This document shows, one piece after another, positions 38,021-47,161 of a DNA stretch of 64,000 nucleotides. Position 1 is the stretch's first letter; each line of letters begins with the position of its first letter. The notes beneath the pieces were generated by a model. The model saw only the letters and a list, made by a program, of their open reading frames with translations, had not been told where the DNA came from and made no database searches. Source of the stretch: Asaia bogorensis (GTDB lineage Bacteria; Pseudomonadota; Alphaproteobacteria; Acetobacterales; Acetobacteraceae); NCBI GenBank assembly GCA_945868845.1, contig CAMBMS010000005.1:62001-126000 (forward strand), read 5' to 3'. Position numbers and translations under genes: made by a program.

Positions 38021-39177
38021 CAGACTAAATTCCGCTGCACGAGTTGCCGCGCGATGATAATGCGCTGTAATTCATTGGTGCCCTCACCAATCACCAGAAG
38101 CGGCGCATCGCGATACAGCCGTTCCACCGGGAACTCCGTGGAATAACCATACCCACCGTGCACGCGCATCGCCTCAGCCGCATTTTCCATCGCTGCCTCG
38201 GTGGCAAACAATTTCGCCATGCCCGCTTCCATGTCACAACGTTCGCCGCGATCATAGAACTCTGCCGCTCGATTCACCAGAAGCCGAGCTGCTTCGGTGC
38301 GCGTCGCCATATCCGCCAGCTTTAACTGGATCGCTTGATGCTGCGCGATCGGAACCCCAAAGGTTTTACGAAGCTGCGCGTAACGTACCGATTCATCCAG
38401 CGCCGCCTGCGCAATCCCCACGCCGCGCGCCGCGACATTGATGCGCCCAAGCTCAAGCCCACCGAGCGCATGTTTCAGCCCCTGACCCTCCACACCGCCG
38501 ATCAGTCGGTCCGCCGGAATACGATAATCGGTAAACACCAGTTCCGCGCTATCGATGCCCTTATAGCCCAGCTTCTCCAGCTTCCTGCTAACCGCAAACC
38601 CCGGCCCCTTCTCCGCGATAAACAGCGACATGCCTCGGTGCCGAGGTTGGGCCCCAAGGTCGGTCTTCACCAGAAGCGCAAAGCACGAGCCATAAATTCC
38701 GTTGCTGATCCAAGTTTTTGTACCGCTGATCAAATAATCATCGCCCTCGCGCTGCGCCACGCAGCGAATGGCCTGCAAATCCGTCCCGCAATCAGGCTCC
38801 GTCAGCGCCAGCCCGCCGCGCAATTCCCCGGTCGCAAAGCGCGGCAAAAACGTCCGCTTCTGCGCCTCGGTCCCGAATCGCTCCACGGCGGCCGACATAA
38901 TCAAATGCGAGTTGAAAATTCCCGTCACGGACATCCAGCAGCGGGCAATCCGCTCCACGATCTTTGCATATGTCTTGCAGCCCAGCCCCAGCCCGCCATA
39001 TTCCGTCGAGATGGTGGCGCCAAACAGCCCCATCTCCTTCATCCGCTCGACGATCGCCTCCGGATACGTGTCGGTTTTTTCCAGCGTGTGCACATAAGGT
39101 GCCACGTCACGCTGCACAAAGGCCTCGATGGTATCGAGGATCTGGTCCTCCGGGTCGTCCTGTTGAAGTGCGGGCAC
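38020..39177 (-). CDS. Acyl-CoA dehydrogenase
   Basis: 385 residues. ALTEPDCGTDLQAIRC and TKTWISNG are FAD and substrate signatures. RVHGGYGYSTEFPVERLYRD and the GEGTNELQRIIIARQL block contain the normal C-terminal FAD contacts, with the Glu of EGT in the usual catalytic position of several acyl-CoA dehydrogenases (glutaryl-, isovaleryl- and short-chain types differ here). It heads the minus-strand operon and is divergent from the MaoC hydratase gene by 71 nt, so both may share control. Confidence 0.9.
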   Translation of the reverse strand: MPALQQDDPEDQILDTIEAFVQRDVAPYVHTLEKTDTYPEAIVERMKEMGLFGATISTEYGGLGLGCKTYAKIVERIARCWMSVTGIFNSHLIMSAAVERFGTEAQKRTFLPRFATGELRGGLALTEPDCGTDLQAIRCVAQREGDDYLISGTKTWISNGIYGSCFALLVKTDLGAQPRHRGMSLFIAEKGPGFAVSRKLEKLGYKGIDSAELVFTDYRIPADRLIGGVEGQGLKHALGGLELGRINVAARGVGIAQAALDESVRYAQLRKTFGVPIAQHQAIQLKLADMATRTEAARLLVNRAAEFYDRGERCDMEAGMAKLFATEAAMENAAEAMRVHGGYGYSTEFPVERLYRDAPLLVIGEGTNELQRIIIARQLVQRNLV

Positions 39178-39248
39178 TTGGGCTCCTCAGTTCGCAATGT
39201 GGGCACAGTATGCGAAGCTACGGCGGTCTTCACAACAGGTGCCCCGCG

Positions 39249-40283
39249 ATGACCTTCTCCGCCTATTACCTGACCGGTGAGAAAATCTACCTGGAGCGCT
39301 TCGGCCTAGATTTTGAGGATTTTACCCCCGGCCAGCGCTTTCGCCACCGCCCCGGCATCACACTCTCCCAGCAGGATAATGTGATAGATTCTCTGGAGAC
39401 GATGAACGGCGCGCAGCTACATTACGATGCTGCCTATGCTGGCCAGACAGCTTGGAAACAGCCGCTGATGGTCAGCACCGTCACCTTGCAACGTGCAATT
39501 GGCATGACATCGAAAACATTCGGCCGGCGCAGCACCATTTCTGCCTTCGCTGAAATCGCCCTCACTGGCCCGCTCTTCGGCGGGGACACGATCTATGCTG
39601 AAAGTGAAATTTCTGTCGTCGATCCCTACCATCAGACCGTCACCGTGCGCACCTTCGCGATGAAGGCAGACAATACCCCGGTCGGCCATTTCACCTGGAC
39701 CGCCGCCATTCCCCGCCGCGGCGAGGGCGCAGACCCCATCGGCATTGCCGCACTCGCCGACCCCCGCTTCGCCCTCTATCACACCGACTCGAACGGCGTG
39801 ATGACCGAACAGACCGGCCTTTTCTTCGACGATATCTGCGCCGGTGAAACCTTTATTCACGCCCCCAGCCGCAGCTTCTTCACCGAAGATGCGGTCCGCC
39901 ATGCCTGGCAATCCATGGAAATTGCCCCCGCCTACCACGATCTTCAATTCGCCGAGCGTTATCGCGCCGGCAAACTCCGTGTCAGCGAAACCCTTGTGAT
40001 CAGCGCCGTCACCGCGCTGACGACACGCACCTTCGGCCGCGTGGTCGCCAATCTCGGCTGGAATGACGTGGAACTGCCAATCCCGGTGGAAGCCGGCGAC
40101 ACGATCTATGCCACCTCCACCATCCAGGAAACGCGGCGCTCGAAATCCCGCCCCAGCGAGGGGATCATCACCGTGCTCACCAACGCCTTTAACCAGAACG
40201 AGCAGAGAGTGCTGTCCTACCGCCGCAACCTTCTAGTCTACTGCCGGGATGCTGACACACCCTATGTCCGCGCTAGCTATTGA
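39249..40283 (+). CDS. Double-hotdog MaoC-type acyl-CoA hydratase
   Basis: 344 residues, two MaoC hotdog halves. The length and start (YLERFGLDFEDFTPGQRFRH) resemble the mesaconyl-CoA hydratase / beta-methylmalyl-CoA dehydratase group. Each half has a hydratase-like patch, FGGDTIYAESEI in the first and VEAGDTIYATSTI in the second. The proposed start is ATG 39249; the frame is open far upstream over the divergent gene and that part is ignored. With the acyl-CoA dehydrogenase and CoA-transferase next door it suggests breakdown of a branched dicarboxylic acid. Confidence 0.82.
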   Translation: MTFSAYYLTGEKIYLERFGLDFEDFTPGQRFRHRPGITLSQQDNVIDSLETMNGAQLHYDAAYAGQTAWKQPLMVSTVTLQRAIGMTSKTFGRRSTISAFAEIALTGPLFGGDTIYAESEISVVDPYHQTVTVRTFAMKADNTPVGHFTWTAAIPRRGEGADPIGIAALADPRFALYHTDSNGVMTEQTGLFFDDICAGETFIHAPSRSFFTEDAVRHAWQSMEIAPAYHDLQFAERYRAGKLRVSETLVISAVTALTTRTFGRVVANLGWNDVELPIPVEAGDTIYATSTIQETRRSKSRPSEGIITVLTNAFNQNEQRVLSYRRNLLVYCRDADTPYVRASY

Positions 40284-40600
40284 CCAGGACAGCAGCTTGT
40301 CGCAGCGTGGTCTGGCGCGTGTAATCGTCCGCGTGGCACCACCCGTGCGACGACGTAACTTCGTAATCCACGTCCAGATACCATTCCTCCTATCTGGTGA
40401 CACGCAGAAAACTCTTCGTGCCGGCGTGGAAGCCTGTAAATGTCCAGAGATAGACGACCTGATTCCCACCACAGCATAATCCGTCGTAGACAAGCTTGAG
40501 GTGCGGTACATCGGCGAAGAAATCGGCAGCCATGTCGGCTACGCGTACCCTCATATCCCACGGATTGCCACGATTAATCACAACCCAGCCACACGGCGCA
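40273..40600 (-). pseudogene. SnoaL/NTF2-like protein remnant
   Basis: Minus-strand frames show MRVRVADMAADFFADVPHLK, then LVYDGLCCGGNQVVYLWTFT and GFHAGTKSFLRVT, the central sheet of a SnoaL-like polyketide-cyclase fold. After a frameshift, EWYLDVDYEVTSSHGWCHAD and DYTRQTTLRQAAVLVNS end at TAG 40275-40273. The N-terminal helix is not clear. The frameshift makes it inactive. It overlaps the last 11 nt of the convergent MaoC gene and fills the gap up to the iron-alcohol dehydrogenase; 40601-40728 shows nothing else. Confidence 0.55.
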
Positions 40601-40728
40601 GAGAGTATCGTGACAGCTGCCGTTGAGCCGAAGTTGCAGGTATCGGTTTACGCCTGCGCCATTTCCCGGACCTTAGCTATTATCGATTTTCATTTCGTTC
40701 CCTTTATATCGGGCTGACCGATACGCCT

Positions 40729-41898
40729 TCACGCCGCCATATGCAGGATGTCAATAATGTCCTGTCTGCTGCGAATTTTACGGGGATTGGTATGCAAATA
40801 GTGATCCAGCAGCGCAGCATCAGCGATGGTGCCGAACTGCTCCGGCCCCACGCCCACCGCCGAAAGACTGCGTGGCAGGCCGAGGTCGGCGATAAAATCG
40901 CCTACCACATCGGCGGCGCGCGCGCCCGGTCGGCCCATGGCGACGGCGATCATCGCCTGGCGCTCGGCATTAACGTTTTCATTATAGCGCAGCACAGTCG
41001 GCAGCATAATGCAGGACGTATAGCCATGCGGCACGTCGCAGGTGCCACCGAGCACATGGCCGATCCCATGGCTGGCGCCCATGGAAATGCCCTGCCGATT
41101 ATGTTCCATCGATTGCCACACCGCCATCTGCGCGCGCAGTCGCGCTGTTAAATCCCCCGGATTCGCCTTCGTCGCCGGCAAGGCTTGCGCCAGCATACGC
41201 ACGGCGATCAGCGCCACCTCGCAAGCGAGTTCGTCGGCGTGCAAATTACAGACCGTCTCCACCGCATGATCGAAAGCGCGGATGCCGGTGGACAGAAACA
41301 GCCATTCCGGCGTGCGCGTGGTCATGACAGGATCTAGGATCACCACGCGCGGCACGATGAATTCGTGGCGATAAAGTTCCTTTAACTTTTTCCGCGTGTC
41401 CGTCACCCCGGCGGACCGATTGAACTCGCCGCCCGAAAGCGTGGTCGGGATAGCGATCATGCGAACATCTGGTCCGGCATAGTCCACCACCCGCCGCGCG
41501 CCATCCGGCCCCACTTTCATCACGAACGGATCGAAATCGTCATGGTGAGTGAAGTGATGCTTCAGTCCGATCTGCACCATTTTCGTCGCATCAGTGACGG
41601 ACCCGCCACCAAAACAGACTAGCAGGTCTGCCTCGACATTGCGCGCCGCCGCTGTCGCGTCCAGCACCGATTCGCGCGGGGTATGGCTGGGCACGCCATC
41701 GAAACTGCCGACATAGCGATTGCCGAGTGCTGCGCGCAGATCGTTTACCCAACTGGTTTCACGGTCCAAAGTGCGGCTGACGATCATGAACACGCGGCTA
41801 GCGCCAAGCCTTGTAGCCTCCGCCGCCAAAGTCGGCGCCGCCGGCTTGCCATAAAGCACACGTTCGGTGGCAAAGGTTTCGTAGGTGTCGCTAACCAT
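40729..41898 (-). CDS. Iron-containing alcohol dehydrogenase
   Basis: 389 residues, group III ADH. NAD binding is marked by CFGGGSVTDATKM near residue 100. Metal ligands lie in GIRAFDHAVETVCNLHADEL and SHGIGHVLGGTCDVPHGYTS. Start at ATG 41898 follows GGGAGGACA; upstream codons are ignored. The family includes lactaldehyde and maleylacetate reductases; the substrate here is not determined. It is divergent from an enolase-superfamily gene with an 80-nt gap. Confidence 0.88.
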   Translation of the reverse strand: MVSDTYETFATERVLYGKPAAPTLAAEATRLGASRVFMIVSRTLDRETSWVNDLRAALGNRYVGSFDGVPSHTPRESVLDATAAARNVEADLLVCFGGGSVTDATKMVQIGLKHHFTHHDDFDPFVMKVGPDGARRVVDYAGPDVRMIAIPTTLSGGEFNRSAGVTDTRKKLKELYRHEFIVPRVVILDPVMTTRTPEWLFLSTGIRAFDHAVETVCNLHADELACEVALIAVRMLAQALPATKANPGDLTARLRAQMAVWQSMEHNRQGISMGASHGIGHVLGGTCDVPHGYTSCIMLPTVLRYNENVNAERQAMIAVAMGRPGARAADVVGDFIADLGLPRSLSAVGVGPEQFGTIADAALLDHYLHTNPRKIRSRQDIIDILHMAA

Positions 41899-41978
41899 GG
41901 CTGTGTCCTCCCTGCCCCCAGGCTCGCGCATTCCGGCGCATCCGGCTAGCCTGGGCGCACGACAGGGGGAACCGCCCA

Positions 41979-43079
41979 ATGACCGACATGACCATCAAAG
42001 ATATCCATACCACCATGATCCGCATGCCCTGGCAGGACGATCCCTGGCTGGCGGGTAGCCCGTTCGGGCATATGCAGCGGGAAGTCCTGGTGGTAGGGGT
42101 GGAAACAGCCGGCGGCATCACCGGCATGGGCTATCTGCACCTACTCTCGCCCGGCATGCGCACGATCGAGTTGCATCTGCGCGAGGTCATCATCCCGCGC
42201 GTGCTCGGCAAGGATGCTACTTCGGTGGAGGCGATCTGGACGGATCTTTACCACGCCACCGCCACATCGGGCCGCGCCGGCATCGCGCTGATGTCGATCT
42301 CCGCCCTCGATATCGCGCTGTGGGATGCGGTGGGCAAACGCGCCAACCTACCGTTGCACCGGCTCTGGGGCCATTACCGGTCCGAAATCCCGATCTATGG
42401 CAGCGGCTGTTTCCGCGGCTCACTGGGAGAGGGGATGATCGCTAAGGCGAAGCATTTCGTCGGCCAAGGTTTTCGAGCGGTCAAGATGCAAGCCGCGCAT
42501 ATCGGCGACTGGCGCACCGACGTGCGCAATGTCCGCGCCATGCGCGACGCGCTGGGCCCGGATATCGAAATCATGATCGATATCAACATGGGCTGGACTG
42601 CCGATCAGGCTATCCTGGCCGGGCGGCAGTTCCAGGAGTACGACGTTTACTGGATGGAAGAACCCGTGGTGGCAGATGATTTCGCCGGCTACATGCGCGT
42701 GGCCGACAAGCTGGACATGCGCATCGTCGGGGGGGAGACGCATTTCACCCGCTTCGACCTGCGCCCCTTCCTGGAAAACCCTTGCCTACCGATGCTGCAA
42801 CCCGATCCGATGCGCGGCGGCTTCACCGAATTGCGCAAGATCGCAACCATCGCCGATACCTGGGGCATGACAATCGCGCCGCATCTGTTTCCGGAACTGA
42901 ATGTGCAACTCTTGGCCGCCATCCCCAACGCTGCCTGGGCGGAGCATATGGGGCTTCTGGACGATATCTGGGTCACCCCGCCGGATATCAAGGACGGCAT
43001 GATCCGCGCCCCCGAACGCCCCGGCCACGGCCTGACGTTCAAGCCGGAGGTGATAAAGGATTTTCGCCTGGCGCCATGA
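41979..43079 (+). CDS. Mandelate racemase/muconate lactonizing enzyme family (sugar-acid dehydratase-like)
   Basis: 366 residues, enolase superfamily. Mg ligands are Asp201 (MIDINMGW), Glu227/228 (MEEPV) and Glu253 (VGGETHF). His302 (IAPHLFPE) is the expected general acid/base. The strand that usually carries K-x-K reads Lys169-Met-Gln, so the second lysine (the S-specific base of mandelate racemase) is replaced by Gln. That is more like an acid-sugar dehydratase than a racemase. Neighbouring iron-ADH and a phosphotriesterase-like lactonase would suit sugar-acid catabolism. Confidence 0.86.
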   Translation: MTDMTIKDIHTTMIRMPWQDDPWLAGSPFGHMQREVLVVGVETAGGITGMGYLHLLSPGMRTIELHLREVIIPRVLGKDATSVEAIWTDLYHATATSGRAGIALMSISALDIALWDAVGKRANLPLHRLWGHYRSEIPIYGSGCFRGSLGEGMIAKAKHFVGQGFRAVKMQAAHIGDWRTDVRNVRAMRDALGPDIEIMIDINMGWTADQAILAGRQFQEYDVYWMEEPVVADDFAGYMRVADKLDMRIVGGETHFTRFDLRPFLENPCLPMLQPDPMRGGFTELRKIATIADTWGMTIAPHLFPELNVQLLAAIPNAAWAEHMGLLDDIWVTPPDIKDGMIRAPERPGHGLTFKPEVIKDFRLAP

Positions 43080-43096
43080 GGGCGAAAACTTAATCT

Positions 43097-43525
43097 TCAG
43101 GCTTCATCCAGTACACCCCAGGACGTGGCGCGTGTCACGCGAATAACGATGACGGGCAATTTCTCTAGCCGCATGACGCGGTATTGCGGATAGCGTTCGC
43201 GCAGCAAACCCTGCGCCAAGGCGTGCTCGGTGCCGTCGAGCAGAATCTCCGCCACCCCGCGCAGCATCACCCAGCCCAGGCGCGACCAGTCTTCGTTATA
43301 CCGATCCACCATCAGCGCCACCGCCGGGTTTTCGATAATATTGCGCACCCGCTTCATGCGCGAGACGTCACCCTGCTTCGGCTTTTCGTCGATGGTGATA
43401 TAGACGGCATTATCTGTCACCGCGTAGCAGACCGGCACGACATGCGGCACACCCTTAGCATTTGCCGTTGCCAGATGGCCGACGCGACGTGCGTCCAGAA
43501 ATCTTTTTTCCAGCGGCGCGATCAT
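43097..43525 (-). CDS. PPOX-class flavin/F420-type oxidoreductase
   Basis: 142 residues, split-barrel flavoprotein fold. MIAPLEKRFLDARRVGHLAT, then GVPHVVPVCYAV, and DEKPKQGDVSRMKRVRNI match the Rv0121-like PPOX family. In mycobacteria these bind F420; in Proteobacteria the cofactor may be FMN or F420. It is antiparallel between two plus-strand catabolic genes. Function unknown. Confidence 0.8.
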   Translation of the reverse strand: MIAPLEKRFLDARRVGHLATANAKGVPHVVPVCYAVTDNAVYITIDEKPKQGDVSRMKRVRNIIENPAVALMVDRYNEDWSRLGWVMLRGVAEILLDGTEHALAQGLLRERYPQYRVMRLEKLPVIVIRVTRATSWGVLDEA

Positions 43526-43598
43526 GGTTGTAGTCTATCGGCCCGCCGCGTCCCGGGCCATACTGAATCCCTCGACACTGCCAGAAGGGGGGATAAAA

Positions 43599-44594
43599 GT
43601 GAAAATCCAGACCGTGACCGGGCCCATCGGTCTCGACCAGCTCGGCCGCACCCTGATGCATGAGCATCTGTTCATCGCGTTCTCCGGCGCCGAGTTCGAC
43701 CCCGCCGCGATCTTCGACCGCCCCGCCTATATCGCGGAAGCGGTGAAGCGCCTGCGCCAGCTACGTGAGGTGCATGGCGTCAAAAGCTTCGTCGATCCCT
43801 GCCCGATCGAACTGGGCCGCGATGCCACAGTGATGCGAGAAATCGCTGAAAAATCCGAAATGCAGATCATCTGCACCACGGGATTTTACTTCGAGGCCAT
43901 GGGCCTACCTATCTACTGGCGCGCCCGTACCGAGGAAGAAATCGCGGAGCTTTACATCCGCGAAATCACCCACGGCATCGGCACCACCGGCATCCGCGCC
44001 GGCGCCATCAAGGTTGCCACCGGCGCGCCGTCCATCACTGCGCTGGAAATGAAGTTCCTGAATGCCGCCTGTATGGCGCAGCGCGCGACCGGGGTGCCGA
44101 TCATCACCCATACGCAGGACGGTTTCGCCGGACCGGACCAGCAGAAAGCCTTCGCTGCCGGTGGCGTCGCCGCGCATCGCTGCCTGATCGGCCATTGCTG
44201 CGGCAACCCCGATCCGGCTTATCACCGCCTGGTCGCGGATGGCGGTTCTTATATCGGCTTCGACCGTATCGGCCTGGAACGCTACCAGCCCGATACGTTG
44301 CGCGCCGATAACCTTGTGCGCCTGGTGCGCGACGGCTTCGGCGCCCAGGTAATGATGAGCCAGGACCGCCATTGTGGCTGGCTCGGTAAATTCGCCCGCC
44401 AGATCTCTCAACAGGAACAGGCCCATATCGACAGCCTGAAATCCCAGGGCAAATGGCCACCCGCCTATACCTACATCTTTACCGATTTCGTCCCGATGCT
44501 CCGCGCACGGGGGCTGAAGGAGGCCGAGATCTTCTCCATCCTGGACGAAAACCCGCGCCGCTTCTTCGCCGGGGAGCCGTTGCCAACGCGGTAA
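43599..44594 (+). CDS. Phosphotriesterase-like hydrolase/lactonase
   Basis: 331 residues, amidohydrolase-fold PTE family. Metal ligands are His21 and His23 (MHEHLF), bridging Lys138 (GAIKVATG, normally carbamylated), His171 (THTQ), His199 (IGHCCGNPD) and Asp256 (SQDRHC). GTG 43599 is used because AGAAGGGGGG precedes it; the frame is open further upstream without homology. Most members are lactonases, so it may open a sugar-acid lactone made by the neighbouring genes. Confidence 0.86.
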   Translation: MKIQTVTGPIGLDQLGRTLMHEHLFIAFSGAEFDPAAIFDRPAYIAEAVKRLRQLREVHGVKSFVDPCPIELGRDATVMREIAEKSEMQIICTTGFYFEAMGLPIYWRARTEEEIAELYIREITHGIGTTGIRAGAIKVATGAPSITALEMKFLNAACMAQRATGVPIITHTQDGFAGPDQQKAFAAGGVAAHRCLIGHCCGNPDPAYHRLVADGGSYIGFDRIGLERYQPDTLRADNLVRLVRDGFGAQVMMSQDRHCGWLGKFARQISQQEQAHIDSLKSQGKWPPAYTYIFTDFVPMLRARGLKEAEIFSILDENPRRFFAGEPLPTR

Positions 44595-44631
44595 ACGACT
44601 GATAATTCGACGGTCAGAAAGTTATATCAGG

Positions 44632-44650
44632 GGTCAGAAGCAATGACCCG
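44632..44650 (+). terminator. Weak hairpin after the phosphotriesterase-like gene
   Basis: GGGTCA pairs with TGACCC across a 7-nt loop, 37 nt after the stop. The following GTTTCTC is a poor U-run, so termination is possible but not assured. The remaining 110 nt up to argJ contains further copies of GGTCAGAA-like sequence of unknown meaning. Confidence 0.3.
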
Positions 44651-44760
44651 TTTCTCAATTCGTCGTACCGTTAAGGTCCACAAAGGCGGACTATCCGTGA
44701 TTTTTTGTCATACATTTCCAAAGTCAGGAAGCACCCTCTGACCTTCATTTTCTCCACTCC

Positions 44761-45990
44761 TCAGCTGCGATAGCTACCATTGATGTCAATATAGCCGTGC
44801 GTCAGATCGCAGGTCCAAACAGTGGACTTACCCGTGCCAAGGCCGATATCAACCTCGATATGAACTTCCTGGCCTTTCATATGCGCGACTACGGGGGCTT
44901 CGTCATAACCAGGCACTACGCCGCCCTTGCGGGCCATTTGCACACCGCCGACAGCGATGGCGAGCCTGTCACGATCGGCCGGTTCGCCCGCTTTGCCGAC
45001 GGCCATGACGATACGGCCCCAATTGGCGTCCTCGCCGGCGATGGCGGTTTTCACCAGCGGGGAATTCGCAATGGTCATGCCGATCTTCTTCGCCGATTTG
45101 GCGGAGACGGCGCCGGTGACTTCGATGCGCACCAGCTTCTGCGCACCCTCCCCATCACGGATCACTTGCAGCGCTAGATCGTGCAGCACCGCCGTCAGTG
45201 TGGCCGCGAAATCGCTAACGATCCGGCCGCCGGTGGGCGGCACCGCCGGGTGTTTGACCTGGCCCGTCGCGAACAGCAGGACGGTGTCGGACGTCGAGGT
45301 ATCGGAATCAACGGTGGTGCTGTTGAAGGTCGGCTCCACTCCCTTGCTGAGCATTTTTTGCAGCACGGGGGCAGGAATTTTCGCATCGGTAAAGATGAAG
45401 CATAGCATCGTCGCCATATCGGGAGCGATCATGCCGCTGCCTTTGGCGATACCGGTGATGCGCACATCAACCCCACCGATCTTCGCCACCCGCGTCACCG
45501 CCTTCGGGAAGGTATCAGTGGTCATGATGCCGCGCGCGGCAGCTTCCCAGTTGCTGGCAGAGAGCTTTTTGTACAAGCTTGGCAGCGCAGCAACCAATTT
45601 CGTGTGCGGCAAAACCTCACCAATCACGCCGGTGGAGGAAAGAAAGACCTGCTTAGCCGGGCAGCCGACCAGCTTTGCCGCAGCGGCGGCACTGGCTGCG
45701 CAGGCGTCGCGACCGGCCTTGCCGGTGAAGACATTGGCATTGCCGGCATTCACCACCACTATGCGTGCCTTGCCGCCCTTCAGCGCGGCCTGGCACCACA
45801 CCACCGGCGCGCCGGGGCATTTGGACTTGGTGAACACACCGGCAACCGTGGTGCCGGGTGCCAGTTCCACCATCACCACGTCCGTACGCCCCTTGTAGCG
45901 GATGCCCGCTTCGGCGGCGCCCAAGCGGACCCCGGCGAGCGGCGGCAATTTCGGTAATGCAACAGCAAGGGGGGAAATGGGTGTTACCAT
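44761..45990 (-). CDS. argJ: Glutamate N-acetyltransferase / amino-acid acetyltransferase
   Basis: 409 residues. ArgJ recycles the acetyl group from acetylornithine to glutamate in arginine synthesis. The precursor self-cleaves before Thr194 in DMATMLCFIF, with the oxyanion-hole glycines in the preceding KGSGMIAP. Other blocks are VVNAGNANVFTG and the GEDANWGRIVMAVG segment. Start at ATG 45990 is preceded by GGAGATAAC; the frame beyond is not homologous. A 19-bp tandem duplication covers this ribosome site. Follows the parvulin-type gene on the same strand. Confidence 0.92.
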   Translation of the reverse strand: MVTPISPLAVALPKLPPLAGVRLGAAEAGIRYKGRTDVVMVELAPGTTVAGVFTKSKCPGAPVVWCQAALKGGKARIVVVNAGNANVFTGKAGRDACAASAAAAAKLVGCPAKQVFLSSTGVIGEVLPHTKLVAALPSLYKKLSASNWEAAARGIMTTDTFPKAVTRVAKIGGVDVRITGIAKGSGMIAPDMATMLCFIFTDAKIPAPVLQKMLSKGVEPTFNSTTVDSDTSTSDTVLLFATGQVKHPAVPPTGGRIVSDFAATLTAVLHDLALQVIRDGEGAQKLVRIEVTGAVSAKSAKKIGMTIANSPLVKTAIAGEDANWGRIVMAVGKAGEPADRDRLAIAVGGVQMARKGGVVPGYDEAPVVAHMKGQEVHIEVDIGLGTGKSTVWTCDLTHGYIDINGSYRS

Positions 45991-45991
45991 G

Positions 45992-46029
45992 TTATCTCCG
46001 ATGGACTGGGTTATCTCCGATGGACTGGA
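45992..46029. repeat. 19-bp tandem duplication in the argJ leader
   Basis: TTATCTCCGATGGACTGGG at 45992-46010 is repeated at 46011-46029 with only the last base changed. On the coding (minus) strand each copy carries GGAGATAA, so argJ has two Shine-Dalgarno sequences 19 nt apart. Confidence 0.9.
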
Positions 46030-46060
46030 AGGCGGGGAGTTGGGACGCTCGACGTATGGA

Positions 46061-46960
46061 TTAGCGTGCGCGCGCGGGCGGCGGCTCCGCGTTGTCGGTG
46101 GGCCGCGGGACGGAGCCATCCATGTTGAACCGCTCCACCTTTGCCCCGGCCCGCGCGGCCTGGCTGAGAGTCTGGTAGGCGTCCTGGATCATTTTCTCGC
46201 GCAACTCCTCGCGCGAACTCTCAAAACTCTGCCCCGGGCCAGCGCGACGATCCTCTAGCTTGATAACATGAAAGCCGAACTGGGTTTTCACCGGGGTCTG
46301 GGTGATTTCGCCCGGTTTAAGCCCGAAGGCGACCGTAGAAAATTCTGGCACCATATCGTCGCGCTTGAAGAAACCGAGATCGCCGCCCTGCTGCGCACCG
46401 GGATCACTGCTGTGCTGTTTCGCCAGGGCGGCGAAATCACCGCCTTTTTTCAGCTCCTCGATGACTTTCCGGGCAATTTCCTCAGTCGCGACAAGGATAT
46501 GGCGCGCACGCACCTCCTCCGCTCCCGGCTTGCCGGCAATCTCGCGGTCATAACGCGCGCGCAGGGCGGCCTCGCTCACTAGTGGGCCGATCTCGCGGGA
46601 GACATAGGCCGATTGCAGCGCCCGCTCGGCGGCGGCTTCCATCTGGAGACGCACGTCGTCCTGCTTTTCCAGGCCCGATTTGCGCGCCTGCACGGCCAGC
46701 ACGCGGCGGTCGATCAGCTGGTCCAGCAGCATCGGGAACAGCATAGTCGGCGGCATGCCACGCATTTGTTCGGGCAATCCCTGCGCGGCCTCGGAGATAT
46801 CGCTCATGCGGATTTCCCGCCCCTCCACTCGGGCGACTACGGGGTTAGTCGACGCCGAAGTGGCGGCGGGGGCCGTCTGAGCCCAGACCTGAGCGGACGA
46901 TCCGGCAATGCCGGCGGTCAGCGCCAAAGCGCCGCCCAAGAGGTTGGAATAGCGAAACAT
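46061..46960 (-). CDS. Periplasmic parvulin-type peptidyl-prolyl isomerase
   Basis: 299 residues with a signal peptide (1-27, VWAQ). A SurA/PrsA-like N-terminal chaperone region (residues about 40-150) precedes one parvulin domain (about 150-245): VRARHILVATEE, GGDLGFFKRDDMVPEF and FGFHVIKLED. It helps exported proteins fold. The stop is 70 nt before the argJ start and secA is divergent 200 nt away, so foldase and translocase share an intergenic region. Confidence 0.88.
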   Translation of the reverse strand: MFRYSNLLGGALALTAGIAGSSAQVWAQTAPAATSASTNPVVARVEGREIRMSDISEAAQGLPEQMRGMPPTMLFPMLLDQLIDRRVLAVQARKSGLEKQDDVRLQMEAAAERALQSAYVSREIGPLVSEAALRARYDREIAGKPGAEEVRARHILVATEEIARKVIEELKKGGDFAALAKQHSSDPGAQQGGDLGFFKRDDMVPEFSTVAFGLKPGEITQTPVKTQFGFHVIKLEDRRAGPGQSFESSREELREKMIQDAYQTLSQAARAGAKVERFNMDGSVPRPTDNAEPPPARAR

Positions 46961-47161
46961 TGGGGTTCCTTCTGAAAAGCGGGCGGACTATGGCGGAAGC
47001 CCCCCCCGCTCACAAGAACCGGCATTATCGAGCAGTGCCTTAATTTTATTGGCCCCGGCTCGCACCCCAAATCGTTGACCCGGGCCGGCCTCGGTCCTAT
47101 CTGATGGCCCCGTTATCCTGCCCTGAGCAACGATCCGGCGGGACCGACCGGAAAGGCTGCC

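Noticed and set aside
44595-44760. Repeated GGTCAGAA-like words between the phosphotriesterase-like gene and argJ.
   Set aside because: Spacing is irregular and copies are imperfect, so neither a CRISPR nor a clear operator array is supported.
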